Source of the DNA: Clostridium gasigenes
Lineage (GTDB): Bacteria > Bacillota > Clostridia > Clostridiales > Clostridiaceae
DNA: 64,000 nucleotides
Direction: 5' to 3'
NCBI RefSeq assembly: GCF_900104115.1
Contig: NZ_FNJM01000010.1
Span: forward strand, 44,830-108,829
Position 1 is the first letter of the stretch; each line of letters starts with the position of its first letter. The position numbers and the translations under genes were made by a program. Positions 1 through 8,606 of this stretch are shown here, in pieces. The notes under the pieces were generated by a model, which saw only the letters and a list, made by a program, of their open reading frames with translations, did no database searches and was not told the DNA's origin.

Positions 1-1
1 T

Positions 2-1654
2 CTTAGAGATATAACAGGGATAATGCAAGTTGTTTTTGGTGAAGAAATTAATAAAGAGGCCTTTGTAAAAGCACAAGCAGTTAGACCAGAATATTGTATA
101 GCTGTTACTGGAGAAGTTGTAAAAAGACAAGATCCAAATACTAATATGGAAACTGGACTTGTTGAGATTAAATGTGAAAGTATAAAAATACTTTCCGAAT
201 CAGAAACTCCACCAATATATATTAAGGAAAATTTAGATGCAGCTGAGAGTATAAGATTAAAGTATAGATACTTAGATCTTAGAAGACCAGATATGCAAAA
301 TATATTTATGATAAGAAGCAAAACTTCAAAGGCTGTACGTGATTACTTGGATTTAAATGGATTCTTAGAACTTGAAACTCCAATGTTAACTAAAAGTACT
401 CCAGAAGGAGCTAGAGATTATTTAGTGCCTTCAAGAAACTATCCAGGAATGTTTTATGCACTTCCACAATCACCACAAATATTTAAACAATTATTAATGG
501 TATCAGGTTTTGATAAGTATTACCAAATTGTTAAATGTTTTAGAGATGAAGATTTAAGAGCAAATAGACAACCAGAGTTTACTCAAATAGATTTAGAAAT
601 GAGTTTTGTAGAAGCTGATGATATTATGGCAGTAAATGAAGGCTTAGTTGCTCATGTATTTAAAGAAGTAATAAATCATGAAATTAAACTTCCTATAAGA
701 AGAATGACATTTAAAGATGCTATAGAAAAATACGGTAGTGACAAGCCAGATTTAAGATTTGGAATGGAAATAACTAATCTTTCAGAAGAAGCTAAAGCTA
801 TTGATTTCAAAGTATTTAGTGATGCACTTTCAAATGGAGGGTCTGTAAGAGCTTTATGCTTAAAAGGCGGCGCTTCAATGGGAAGAAAAGATATAGATAG
901 ATTAGGTGAATTTGTTAAGACTTATAAAGCTAAAGGGTTAGCTTATATAATACTTAAAGACGATGAGATAAAATCACCAATAGCTAAGTTCTTAAAAGAA
1001 GAAGAAATGAATGCAATTATAGCTAAAATGGGAGCAGAAAAAGGGGATATTATCCTAATAGTTGCTGATAAAGATTCAGTAGTATTCCAAAGCTTAGGTG
1101 CATTAAGATTAGAATTATCTAAGAAATTTGAATTAGTTAAGGATAAATCAGAATTTAACTTCTGTTGGATTACAGAATTTGCACAATTTGAATATAATGA
1201 AGAAGAAGGAAGATACCATGCAGCTCACCATCCATTCACAATGCCAATGGATGAAGATATGCACCTTCTTGAAAGCGATCCAGGTAGTGTTAGATCAAAA
1301 GCTTATGATCTTGTGTTAAATGGAGAAGAATTAGGTGGTGGATCTGTTAGAATTCATGAAGCTGATGTTCAAGAAAGAATGTTTAGAGCTTTAGGATTCA
1401 CTACAGAAGAAGCTTATGAAAGATTTGGTTTCTTGCTTGAAGCATTTAAATTTGGGCCACCTCCACATGGTGGATTAGCATTTGGTTTAGATAGAATGGT
1501 AATGTTCTTAGCTGGAACAGAAAATATTAAAGATGTTATAGCATTCCCTAAAAACCAAAATGCGTACTGTAACTTAAGTCAAGCACCGAATGTTGCAGAT
1601 GCAAAACAAATAGAAGAACTTGGATTAATGATAAATACTACAAAAGAAGTATAA
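2..1654 (+). CDS. aspS: Aspartyl-tRNA synthetase, 5' end outside the window
   Basis: Charges tRNA-Asp with aspartate in the cytoplasm. The frame is open from the first bases of the window and reads LRDITGIMQVVFGEE, which in bacterial AspRS lies inside the N-terminal OB-fold anticodon-binding domain. The true start is therefore upstream, with roughly 50 residues missing. Class II core motifs are visible: FRDEDLRANRQPEFTQID (motif 2) and GLAFGLDRM (motif 3). A GAD-type insertion lies between them, as usual for the bacterial long form. The gene ends 46 bp before a strong terminator. Identity is firm. Whether it also charges tRNA-Asn cannot be told from this sequence alone. Confidence 0.96.
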   Translation, partial: LRDITGIMQVVFGEEINKEAFVKAQAVRPEYCIAVTGEVVKRQDPNTNMETGLVEIKCESIKILSESETPPIYIKENLDAAESIRLKYRYLDLRRPDMQNIFMIRSKTSKAVRDYLDLNGFLELETPMLTKSTPEGARDYLVPSRNYPGMFYALPQSPQIFKQLLMVSGFDKYYQIVKCFRDEDLRANRQPEFTQIDLEMSFVEADDIMAVNEGLVAHVFKEVINHEIKLPIRRMTFKDAIEKYGSDKPDLRFGMEITNLSEEAKAIDFKVFSDALSNGGSVRALCLKGGASMGRKDIDRLGEFVKTYKAKGLAYIILKDDEIKSPIAKFLKEEEMNAIIAKMGAEKGDIILIVADKDSVVFQSLGALRLELSKKFELVKDKSEFNFCWITEFAQFEYNEEEGRYHAAHHPFTMPMDEDMHLLESDPGSVRSKAYDLVLNGEELGGGSVRIHEADVQERMFRALGFTTEEAYERFGFLLEAFKFGPPPHGGLAFGLDRMVMFLAGTENIKDVIAFPKNQNAYCNLSQAPNVADAKQIEELGLMINTTKEV

Positions 1655-1700
1655 GATATATTAATTTGATAGTCTGTTATTTTATTTCAAGAGTCTAAAT

Positions 1701-1775
1701 AGAACCCTCAAATTTTCTTATGAAATATCCTCTTAGAAGGGATACTTTACAAGAAAATGTAGAGGGTTCTTTTTT
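1701..1775 (+). terminator. Terminator of aspS
   Basis: AGAACCCTC at 1701-1709 pairs with GAGGGTTCT at 1762-1770 and is followed directly by a T run. A smaller internal stem (TATCC/GGATA) lies in the loop. It sits just after the aspS stop. Confidence 0.85.
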
Positions 1776-1790
1776 AGGCATTGTAAAATA

Positions 1791-1821
1791 AATAATAGAC
1801 CAAGGATACTGGTCTATTATT
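1791..1821. terminator. Hairpin between convergent genes, probably bidirectional
   Basis: AATAATAGACCA (1791-1802) pairs perfectly with TGGTCTATTATT (1810-1821). T-rich sequence follows on both strands, so it can end the PHP gene transcript coming from the right and back up the aspS terminator. Confidence 0.75.
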
Positions 1822-1843
1822 TATTTTATTATGTGTTAGTGAC

Positions 1844-2572
1844 TTATATCTCTAAATCAAGTGCTTTCCATTTACTATGTAATTGAGCTAGTAGTTTAGA
1901 TGGGTCGTTCATTATAAGTTCTTCTGGCATTTCTATTTCTCTTAGCATTTTTATAGCATTATCAAAAACACCAATAGTAGTACAAAAATGGGAATCAGAA
2001 CTTAAAATTATTTTAACTCCATATTTTTTACATAATAGTGCGATATTTTTACATATAATATCACTACCTTTTCTCGAGTTACCAAGTAAAGAACTATTAT
2101 TTATTTCAATCATAACATCTTTATCTTTAGCCTTTTTCAGAATTTTGTCAAAGTCTAATTCATAAGATGGATTTCCAATATGTCCTAAAATTTGAATGCT
2201 GCTATATCTGTCTAAAACATTTAGAACAGCATTTGTGTTTTCTTCTTTAGTTTTAGGTTTAAAGCATACCTCATGTAGAGATGCTATAAGGTAATCTAAA
2301 GATGGATGATCACCTATATCTAAGTCACCTTCAACTGAGAGTATATTAGATTCGCAACCTCTTAGTATAATAACATTATTTATAACTCTAGGTAATACTC
2401 TTAAGTTATGAAAGTACCAAGTATGTGGGGCTCCAGGCATAGTAGGTCCATGATCTGATACTCCAAGTATTTTCATACCTTTTTCAGAGCATTGTTTAAC
2501 ATTTTCAATTAAAGTGCTATATGCATGACCACTGACTATGGTATGTGTATGCAAGTCTGATAAATAATTCAT
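1844..2572 (-). CDS. PHP-domain phosphatase (YcdX-like)
   Basis: A metal-dependent phosphoesterase of the PHP superfamily, related to E. coli YcdX. Expected metal ligands are visible: DLHTHT at the N-terminus, HTIVSGHAYST, GVSDHGP, GCESN, GHIGNP and SSDSHF near the C-terminus. The open frame extends to 2677, but the extra 35 residues form an unlikely hydrophobic leader. The start at 2572 has AAGGAG placed properly upstream (GGAGATGTTAAA then ATG) and gives the usual MNYLSDLHTHT beginning and about 242 residues. It is transcribed divergently from recQ. The substrate is not known. Confidence 0.9.
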   Translation of the reverse strand: MNYLSDLHTHTIVSGHAYSTLIENVKQCSEKGMKILGVSDHGPTMPGAPHTWYFHNLRVLPRVINNVIILRGCESNILSVEGDLDIGDHPSLDYLIASLHEVCFKPKTKEENTNAVLNVLDRYSSIQILGHIGNPSYELDFDKILKKAKDKDVMIEINNSSLLGNSRKGSDIICKNIALLCKKYGVKIILSSDSHFCTTIGVFDNAIKMLREIEMPEELIMNDPSKLLAQLHSKWKALDLEI

Positions 2573-2661
2573 TTTAACATCTCCTTCGTATATATTATTT
2601 GTACTGTATATAAATATAGCATAACTTAAAATATATAACAAAAGGATAAATAAGATTGTGT

Positions 2662-2733
2662 AAGGTAGCTTCAACAAAATAACAGCTTAAAGTACCATAT
2701 ATATTGATTAGTCTATTTTTTTGAAGATGACTA
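2662..2733. repeat. Palindromic intergenic element, copy A
   Basis: The left arm AAGGTAGCTTCAACAAAATA and the right arm TATTTTTTTGAAGATGACT are imperfect inverted repeats of the dispersed family described in the findings. It lies between the divergent PHP and recQ genes. Its right arm runs into the recQ promoter. Confidence 0.6.
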
Positions 2734-2748
2734 AAATTATGATATAAT
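2721..2748 (+). promoter_or_regulatory. Probable recQ promoter
   Basis: TTGAAG (2721-2726), a 16-bp spacer and TATAAT (2743-2748). The -35 box is part of the right arm of the palindromic element. The transcript would have a leader of about 130 nt before recQ. Confidence 0.55.
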
Positions 2749-2887
2749 AGAATTTGAATAGGTAAAGACTATAAAATAATTGAATAAATATAATCTTATA
2801 GTATAAGAACATATGTTTAAGTCTATAATTTAAATATGATAAAGTAAGAAGAAATTTTATTTAGTAGAACAATTAGGGGTGGAAAAT

Positions 2888-5326
2888 TTGATTGATAAAG
2901 GATTAGAAATTTTAGAAAAATATTACGGATATAAAAGTTTTAGAAAAGGTCAAGATGAAATAATAGAAAATATATTAAAAGGAAAAGATGTTTTGGCAAT
3001 TATGCCAACTGGTGGAGGTAAATCAGTTTGTTATCAAGTTCCAGCGATGCTTTTAGAAGGGGTTACATTAGTAGTTTCTCCTTTAATATCGCTTATGAAG
3101 GACCAAGTTGATGCTATAAAAGCAATGGGGATTAATGGTACCTATATTAATAGCTCTTTAAGTACTGTTGAGTTTAATAGCGTTTTAGATGGAGTTAAAC
3201 AAAATAAATATAAAATTATTTATATTGCTCCAGAAAGATTAGATTCTAATGAATTTATTAATGCGGTAACACAAGGAAATATAAGTCAAATTGCAATAGA
3301 TGAAGCCCATTGTGTATCTCAATGGGGACATGATTTTAGGTCAAGTTACAGAAGAATTGCAGGGTTTATAAATAAATTAGAAGTAAGACCAATAGTAACT
3401 GCATTTACAGCAACAGCAACAGAAGAAGTTAAAGTTGATATAGTAAAACAATTAGCACTTCAAAATCCACAAGTGTTTTTGACAGGATTTGATAGAGAAA
3501 ATCTTTCAATTAATATAAATAAAACAGGAAATAAAAGAAATTATCTTGTAAAGTATGTAGAAGATAATAAAGAACAATCGGGTATAATATATGCATCTAC
3601 AAGAAAAGAAGTAGACTCTGTTTATGAAATTTTAAAAGAGAGGGGCAATGCTGTAGGAAAATATCATGCAGGGCTATCCGATGAAATTAGAAGAAGAAAT
3701 CAAGAGGATTTCACACATGATAGATTAAATATTATGGTTGCAACAAATGCCTTTGGTATGGGAATAGATAAATCCAATATAAGATATGTAATTCACTATA
3801 ATATGCCACAAAACATAGAAGGATACTATCAAGAAATAGGTAGAGCAGGTAGAGATGGAGAAAAAAGTGAGTGTATTTTGCTTTTCGCTCCAGGGGATAT
3901 CCATACACATAAATACTTAATTGAAATTGGTACAGAAAATGAAGATAGAAAAAATAATCAATATAGAAAGCTTCAACAAATAGTAGATTTAGTTTATAGT
4001 AATGGATGTTATAGAAACTATATTCTTAGCTATTTTGGAGATGTTCGTGAAAAACCATGTAATAATTGTAGTAATTGTTTAAATGAAGGTGAATTAATAG
4101 ATAAAACAGTAGATGCTCAAAAAGTACTTGCTTGCATTTATAGAATGAAAAGAAGTTTTGGAGCAACAATGGTAATTGATGTTTTAAGAGGTTCTAAAAA
4201 TAAAAAAGTAACTCAATTTAAATTTGATGAATTATCAACTCATGGGATTATGAAGGATTATTCAAATGAAAGCCTTAAAGAATTTATAAATACGTTAATT
4301 TCTCATGGATATGTTGATTCTTTAGAAGGAACATATCCAATATTAAAATTAAATAATAAATCTATGAAAGTGTTAAAAAGCGAAGAAAGTGTACAATTTA
4401 AAGAATTTAAAATTGAAAGAACAATTAGTGATGTTAATGGATTATTTGATATACTAAGAGAATTAAGACTAGAAATTTCAAAAGAAAGTGGAATACCTCC
4501 ATATATGATATTTGGAGATGGAACTATTCGTGAAATGAGTATTAAATTCCCAATATCTAAATCTGAAATGCTAGATATATCAGGAGTTGGAGAAAACAAA
4601 TATGAAAAATATGGAGATAGATTTAGTGAAGTTATTAGTAGCTATGTAGAAGATAATAAAATAAAGGTTGAAAGAACTTTCGTAGAAGAAGAAAAAGAAG
4701 TTGTTAATATTCCTTTTGAAGTTTCTACTGATGATGAATTGTTATGTAGATTAATGGAAGTAAGAAAAGAATGTGCAAAAAAAGAAAAAACGCTACCTCA
4801 ATTAATAATATCTAAAAATACATTAAAAGAAATAAGTGGAAGATATCCATTAACTCTAGACAACTTAAAGGATATTGGCGGAGTTGGAAAGAAGAAAATA
4901 GATTCTTATGGTAAAAGTCTAATTTCAGAAGTCCAAGGTTATGTAGTAGAAAAAAATATAGATACAAAATGGATAGAGAAAAAGAGAAGAAAATTAATAA
5001 TAGATGGTGAAAATAGAACAAATCAAGAAATAGCTATAGATATGATAAAATCTGGAAATGATTTAGATAATATAGTTGAAGAAATAGAACTTTCTCTTTC
5101 AACTATACTTGGCTATGTTACAGATTATATAAAGGAAAGTGGAGATGTAAAATTTAATTTGAATTTAGATGAACTATATAACGAAAGTGATTTTGAAGTG
5201 ATTTTAAAAGCTTGTGAAAAACATGGATATGATAAAGTAAGCATAATAAAAAAAGAAGTTCCAGATGGGATAAAGTATGAAGCTATAAGAGCAGTAATAC
5301 TTAAGGAATACTTTAAAGTTTCATAA
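2888..5326 (+). CDS. recQ: ATP-dependent DNA helicase RecQ, long form with two HRDC domains
   Basis: A 3'-5' DNA helicase for recombination and repair. Visible are Walker A (MPTGGGKS), IDEAHCVSQWGHDFR, the SAT-like TATAT motif, the helicase C domain with QEIGRAGRDG, and the zinc site CYRNYILSYFGD...CNNCSNC. Two HRDC-like repeats follow, each ending in a GVG helix-hairpin (ISGVGENKYEKYG and IGGVGKKKIDSYG). After them comes a helix-turn-helix-like tail (TNQEIAIDMIKSG). At about 812 residues it is clearly longer than the roughly 600-residue single-HRDC enzyme. A GTG at 2879 is in frame, but AGGGGTGG overlaps it and is correctly spaced for the TTG at 2888, which I prefer. Confidence 0.93.
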   Translation: MIDKGLEILEKYYGYKSFRKGQDEIIENILKGKDVLAIMPTGGGKSVCYQVPAMLLEGVTLVVSPLISLMKDQVDAIKAMGINGTYINSSLSTVEFNSVLDGVKQNKYKIIYIAPERLDSNEFINAVTQGNISQIAIDEAHCVSQWGHDFRSSYRRIAGFINKLEVRPIVTAFTATATEEVKVDIVKQLALQNPQVFLTGFDRENLSININKTGNKRNYLVKYVEDNKEQSGIIYASTRKEVDSVYEILKERGNAVGKYHAGLSDEIRRRNQEDFTHDRLNIMVATNAFGMGIDKSNIRYVIHYNMPQNIEGYYQEIGRAGRDGEKSECILLFAPGDIHTHKYLIEIGTENEDRKNNQYRKLQQIVDLVYSNGCYRNYILSYFGDVREKPCNNCSNCLNEGELIDKTVDAQKVLACIYRMKRSFGATMVIDVLRGSKNKKVTQFKFDELSTHGIMKDYSNESLKEFINTLISHGYVDSLEGTYPILKLNNKSMKVLKSEESVQFKEFKIERTISDVNGLFDILRELRLEISKESGIPPYMIFGDGTIREMSIKFPISKSEMLDISGVGENKYEKYGDRFSEVISSYVEDNKIKVERTFVEEEKEVVNIPFEVSTDDELLCRLMEVRKECAKKEKTLPQLIISKNTLKEISGRYPLTLDNLKDIGGVGKKKIDSYGKSLISEVQGYVVEKNIDTKWIEKKRRKLIIDGENRTNQEIAIDMIKSGNDLDNIVEEIELSLSTILGYVTDYIKESGDVKFNLNLDELYNESDFEVILKACEKHGYDKVSIIKKEVPDGIKYEAIRAVILKEYFKVS

Positions 5327-5468
5327 AAAAAATTAAAGCATTAAAAAAAATATATTTTAAGAATGCTAAATTAATCAGTATGTAGAATAAATATTTTTTA
5401 AAATGATATGTAATAAAACTCAGTTAATTGCACAACATATATAGATAATACTTTATGAGGTGAAGATA

Positions 5469-6647
5469 ATGGGATATATTAATTTTAAAGAAGAGAGATC
5501 AGCAGCATACGAAGAACTAAAAAAAAGAAAAGAAAATAATGAAAATATCTTTAGAGAAATGGCAAAGGATAGAAACTTAGATAAAAATTTTAAACCAGAT
5601 AATAAGTTTAGTTATAAGACTTTTAATAAAGAATTTTTTGGAGATAAAAAAGATAAAAGTGAAGATGAATTTCAGTTAATTGAGAACATAGATATATTAT
5701 GTGGAAAATTTTTAGAATGTAATTTTAGTAATATTAGATTTAAAGATTGTAAATTTATTGGATGTTATTTTGAAAAATGTAACTTCAAGGGTGGTGGAGT
5801 CACGTTTGATAATTGTATTTTTGTAAAATCAGATACAAATAAAGTTCCATCTTTAAACATAGATGATAATTTTTCTTGTTCATTTAATAAGTGTAATATA
5901 TATAGTAAATTTATAGGATGCAATTTAATATATAGTATTTTCGAAGAGTGTACCCTTACTAATACTAATTTTGAAGATAGTGATTTAAGTAATGCAATAT
6001 TTATAAAAAATCAGTGGAAAAAAATAGCGATTAAAGATTCTAATTTAAAAGGAATAAAGGTAGTGAAAACATATATCGAAGACTTAGATTTTAGAGATAT
6101 ATTAAAAAGTAAATTAGATGAAAAAAGCTTCTTTGATAAAATAGAGGTGAGAAAAAAAACAAGAGATGAGTACGAAGGTTTATATATGGTTTATGAAACT
6201 TTAGCAGATAAGTTTAAAGAAAATACTTTGAGTAATAACTTTGGAGAATATTACTATCTTTGTAATATTGAAAAGAGAAAAACTTTAAGACCACTGCCTA
6301 AAGCACAATCAATAGTATCCTGGGCAACTTGTGGTTATGGAGAGCGTCCTGAATTTACATTTATATCAGGAATAATTATTATTTTAATATTTTCAATAAT
6401 ATATTTATTTTCAGGAATTATTGTAGAGGAAGAGGTTATTCAGTACACATTTAGAGAAATTCCAAGTATTACATTAAGACATTTAAATGAAGCTATGAAT
6501 TTAAGTTTTGGAATTTTTGGAGGAGTTGGATGGAACAGTTCAGAATTAACAGGGCTTAGTTACATAATAGAGAATGTACAGATTATAATTAGTGTTATAT
6601 TAATAGGGTTAGGAATAGGTACATTAACTAGAAAAATAGTTAGATAA
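5469..6647 (+). CDS. Pentapeptide-repeat protein with a C-terminal ion-channel-like membrane module
   Basis: The N-terminal 50 residues are charged and helical. Residues about 70-205 carry pentapeptide repeats of the A(D/N)LXX/CXF type (KFLECNFSNIRFKDCKF, CTLTNTNFEDSDLSNAIF), expected to form a right-handed beta-helix. The C-terminal third has a transmembrane helix (FISGIIIILIFSIIYLF), a re-entrant-looking segment with FGIFGGVGW, and a last helix ending LGIGTLTRKIVR. That layout matches two-helix ion channels (Ion_trans_2), where the family usually has a GYGD filter. GAGGTGA at 5456-5462 supports the ATG at 5469, not the in-frame GTG at 5460. Function is not known; the channel role is inferred. 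Confidence 0.75.
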   Translation: MGYINFKEERSAAYEELKKRKENNENIFREMAKDRNLDKNFKPDNKFSYKTFNKEFFGDKKDKSEDEFQLIENIDILCGKFLECNFSNIRFKDCKFIGCYFEKCNFKGGGVTFDNCIFVKSDTNKVPSLNIDDNFSCSFNKCNIYSKFIGCNLIYSIFEECTLTNTNFEDSDLSNAIFIKNQWKKIAIKDSNLKGIKVVKTYIEDLDFRDILKSKLDEKSFFDKIEVRKKTRDEYEGLYMVYETLADKFKENTLSNNFGEYYYLCNIEKRKTLRPLPKAQSIVSWATCGYGERPEFTFISGIIIILIFSIIYLFSGIIVEEEVIQYTFREIPSITLRHLNEAMNLSFGIFGGVGWNSSELTGLSYIIENVQIIISVILIGLGIGTLTRKIVR

Positions 6648-6691
6648 GATATAAATTTTGTATAATAAGTACGTTAATGGGAGAGGTAAAA

Positions 6692-6964
6692 ATGAATGAT
6701 GATAATGAAAAATTAAGAAAAGACATTCTTAATAGGCTTAATAGAATAGAAGGTCAAGTTAAGGGTATTCACGGGATGATAGAGAAAAATGTCTGTAGTG
6801 GAGATGTATTAGTGCAAATTTCAGCAATTAGATCTGCTATAAATAAAGTTGGTGGACTTGTAATAGAAAACTATGCTAATAATTGTTTAGGTATAGAAGA
6901 AGATACTCAGCAACAAGAAAATTTAAAAAAATTAATAAAGACAATAAATACTTTTGTTAAGTAG
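6692..6964 (+). CDS. CsoR/CstR-family transcriptional repressor
   Basis: A small all-helical DNA-binding protein (DUF156), about 90 residues. The family signature is clear (LNRLNRIEGQVKGI, then QISAIRSAINKVGG). CsoR copper sensors use Cys...His-x3-Cys. Here Cys35 and Cys65 are present, but the residue four before Cys65 is Tyr61, not His, and Cys35 is one residue further from Cys65 than usual. That argues against classic Cu(I) sensing and leaves a thiol or persulfide sensor (CstR-like) as an alternative. GGGAGAGG precedes the ATG at 6692. No copper or sulfur gene is adjacent, so the target is unknown. Confidence 0.87.
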   Translation: MNDDNEKLRKDILNRLNRIEGQVKGIHGMIEKNVCSGDVLVQISAIRSAINKVGGLVIENYANNCLGIEEDTQQQENLKKLIKTINTFVK

Positions 6965-7020
6965 TATAAAAGATAGTAACAAATCGAAATAAACTATAAT
7001 TGTTATTTCATTGCTCTAAT

Positions 7021-7059
7021 ATGAAAACCTTAAGGTAGACTTTACCTTAAGGTTTTCAT
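7021..7059. terminator. Bidirectional terminator
   Basis: A perfect 17-bp inverted repeat, 7021-7037 and 7043-7059 (ATGAAAACCTTAAGGTA and its complement), with a 5-nt loop. It lies between the convergent CsoR-like and ThrE-type genes, and the A/T arms serve both strands. Confidence 0.9.
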
Positions 7060-7068
7060 TTTAAGATA

Positions 7069-7527
7069 CTATAAATTTTGTCCTAAATTTTTAATTTCTA
7101 TTTTTCTTTTATGAGACATTATCAGTTTAGTTATAGTTGAAACAAAAATTATACCAAGTGCTAAAACACCTGCACTTGAAATAGTATTTAGGCCAAGTGC
7201 TAATGATTTATTTATATCTCCAGTAACTGCTTCAAACATTGTGTAGTACATTCCGCCCCCAGGAACTAATGGAATTAAAGCGCAAACTACAAGTGTTGTT
7301 ACAGGAGTTTTTAAAATTCTTGCAAATATTTCAGAATATGTACTAAATATTACTGAAGATAAGAAGAGCGATGATATTTCTGTTAAGCCAAGATTTAGAC
7401 AAAGTGAATATACAAACCAACTCAGGGCGCCACCAAAAGCAGCAAAAAACAATTTTTTTCCTTTTATATTAAATATAATTCCAAATCCGAAGGTTGCAAT
7501 GAAAGCTATAATAGTTTCTAAAATCAT
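7069..7527 (-). CDS. Threonine/serine exporter family protein, small subunit (YjjB/ThrE_2 type)
   Basis: About 152 residues with four or five hydrophobic segments and the family stretch LVPGGGMYYTMFEAVTGD. Members work together with the larger DUF1212/ThrE half as a split version of ThrE, which exports threonine and serine across the membrane. It overlaps the upstream large subunit by 4 bp (ATGA), with its own GGAGG inside that gene, so the two are translationally coupled. The substrate is inferred from the family. Confidence 0.85.
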   Translation of the reverse strand: MILETIIAFIATFGFGIIFNIKGKKLFFAAFGGALSWFVYSLCLNLGLTEISSLFLSSVIFSTYSEIFARILKTPVTTLVVCALIPLVPGGGMYYTMFEAVTGDINKSLALGLNTISSAGVLALGIIFVSTITKLIMSHKRKIEIKNLGQNL

Positions 7528-8294
7528 AATATAGAACCTCCAAATATACTAATCCAAAAGCTTATTACAGAACCAGTACCTACAGCAATTGATATTGCAA
7601 CTAGGAAAGCTTCTGTTGCACGAGTAATACCAGCTAATAGATCACCGGCAATAGTATCACGGATCGCATTAGTAATTGATAAACCGGGAACAAGCATCAT
7701 TATTGAGCCTATGATAGTTTTATCTAAATTATCAGCTATACCATATTTTACAAAAATAATTGCAAATGCAGCTGCAACAGCACCACAAATACTATTTATG
7801 AAAAATTGGTTGATTTCAAGAGCCTCGCCTTTTATATTAACAAGTTTTACTAGTAAACCAATTAAAAATGCGGAAAATAAATCCATGAATGTTCCTCCGA
7901 ATAAAACAGAAAAGCATCCAGCACCTAGAGCAGAAAAAATTATGGTAATAGGCATTGAGTATCTTTCTCCATTTTCAATAAGTTGTAACTCACTTTTCAA
8001 CTCAGATACAGTAAGATTTCTTGAAAGTATATTTCTAGATAAGTCATTAACTTTATCTATTTTATCTAAATCTACAGTTCTTGTAGATACTCTTCTTATT
8101 AATGAATAAGTTTTTCCTTTATTGCAAATAGAAACCATTACTCCTGTTGGAGTTACAAAGCTTTCAGCTTCATCAACACCATATAATTTACATATTCTGC
8201 AGATTGTTTCTTCAGATCTATAAGTTTCACCGCCACTTTCAAGAAGTAGTTTACCGGCAAATGTGGCTACGTGAAGTAATTCATTCATATTCAT
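7524..8294 (-). CDS. Threonine/serine exporter family protein, large subunit (YjjP/DUF1212 type)
   Basis: About 256 residues. The N-terminal soluble part has the family signature (LLLESGGETYRSEETI, VTPTGVMVSI). The C-terminal half carries several membrane helices, including MLVPGLSITNAIRDTIAGD. It is the first gene of a two-gene operon with the small subunit. The frame can be read from a TTG at 8309, but GGGAGCG sits between the two candidates and is spaced for ATG 8294. The amino-acid export role is known for the family and not tested here. Confidence 0.86.
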   Translation of the reverse strand: MNMNELLHVATFAGKLLLESGGETYRSEETICRICKLYGVDEAESFVTPTGVMVSICNKGKTYSLIRRVSTRTVDLDKIDKVNDLSRNILSRNLTVSELKSELQLIENGERYSMPITIIFSALGAGCFSVLFGGTFMDLFSAFLIGLLVKLVNIKGEALEINQFFINSICGAVAAAFAIIFVKYGIADNLDKTIIGSIMMLVPGLSITNAIRDTIAGDLLAGITRATEAFLVAISIAVGTGSVISFWISIFGGSIL

Positions 8295-8606
8295 ATAGTT
8301 CGCTCCCAAAATAAAATTATTTTAATATTATATCATAAACATTAATATTAAAATATACACAAAGTATCCTTGCAGCAAATATAAATAAGTACTAGGGTAG
8401 TCCACTTTTACATATAATAATATGCTTTAAATAATACGTATCTTAATATTTTAAATATAAAAAATATTCGGAATAGCTTAAAATAGAGTAAATAGGAGAA
8501 AATAGGAAGAAAAACTAGCATGTGGAGTATTATTATGTTAAATAACTGTTGATTATTATAAGAATTAAACATATAATCTTATAAAAAGCAAATTGGGGTG
8601 AATGAT
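8295..8606. other. Intergenic region before glyA
   Basis: AT-rich spacer between divergent genes. I see no riboswitch-like conserved core, no clear -35/-10 pair and no small gene. The last bases hold the GGGGTGA ribosome site of glyA. Confidence 0.5.

Noticed and set aside
5338..5366. AGCATT...AATGCT hairpin after recQ as another member of the palindromic family
   Set aside because: Lacks the TAGTTA core and the GAAG/CCTTA end; can be explained as a weak terminator in AT-rich sequence.
8295..8606. Possible glycine or serine riboswitch before glyA
   Set aside because: No conserved glycine aptamer core or terminator could be found in the leader.
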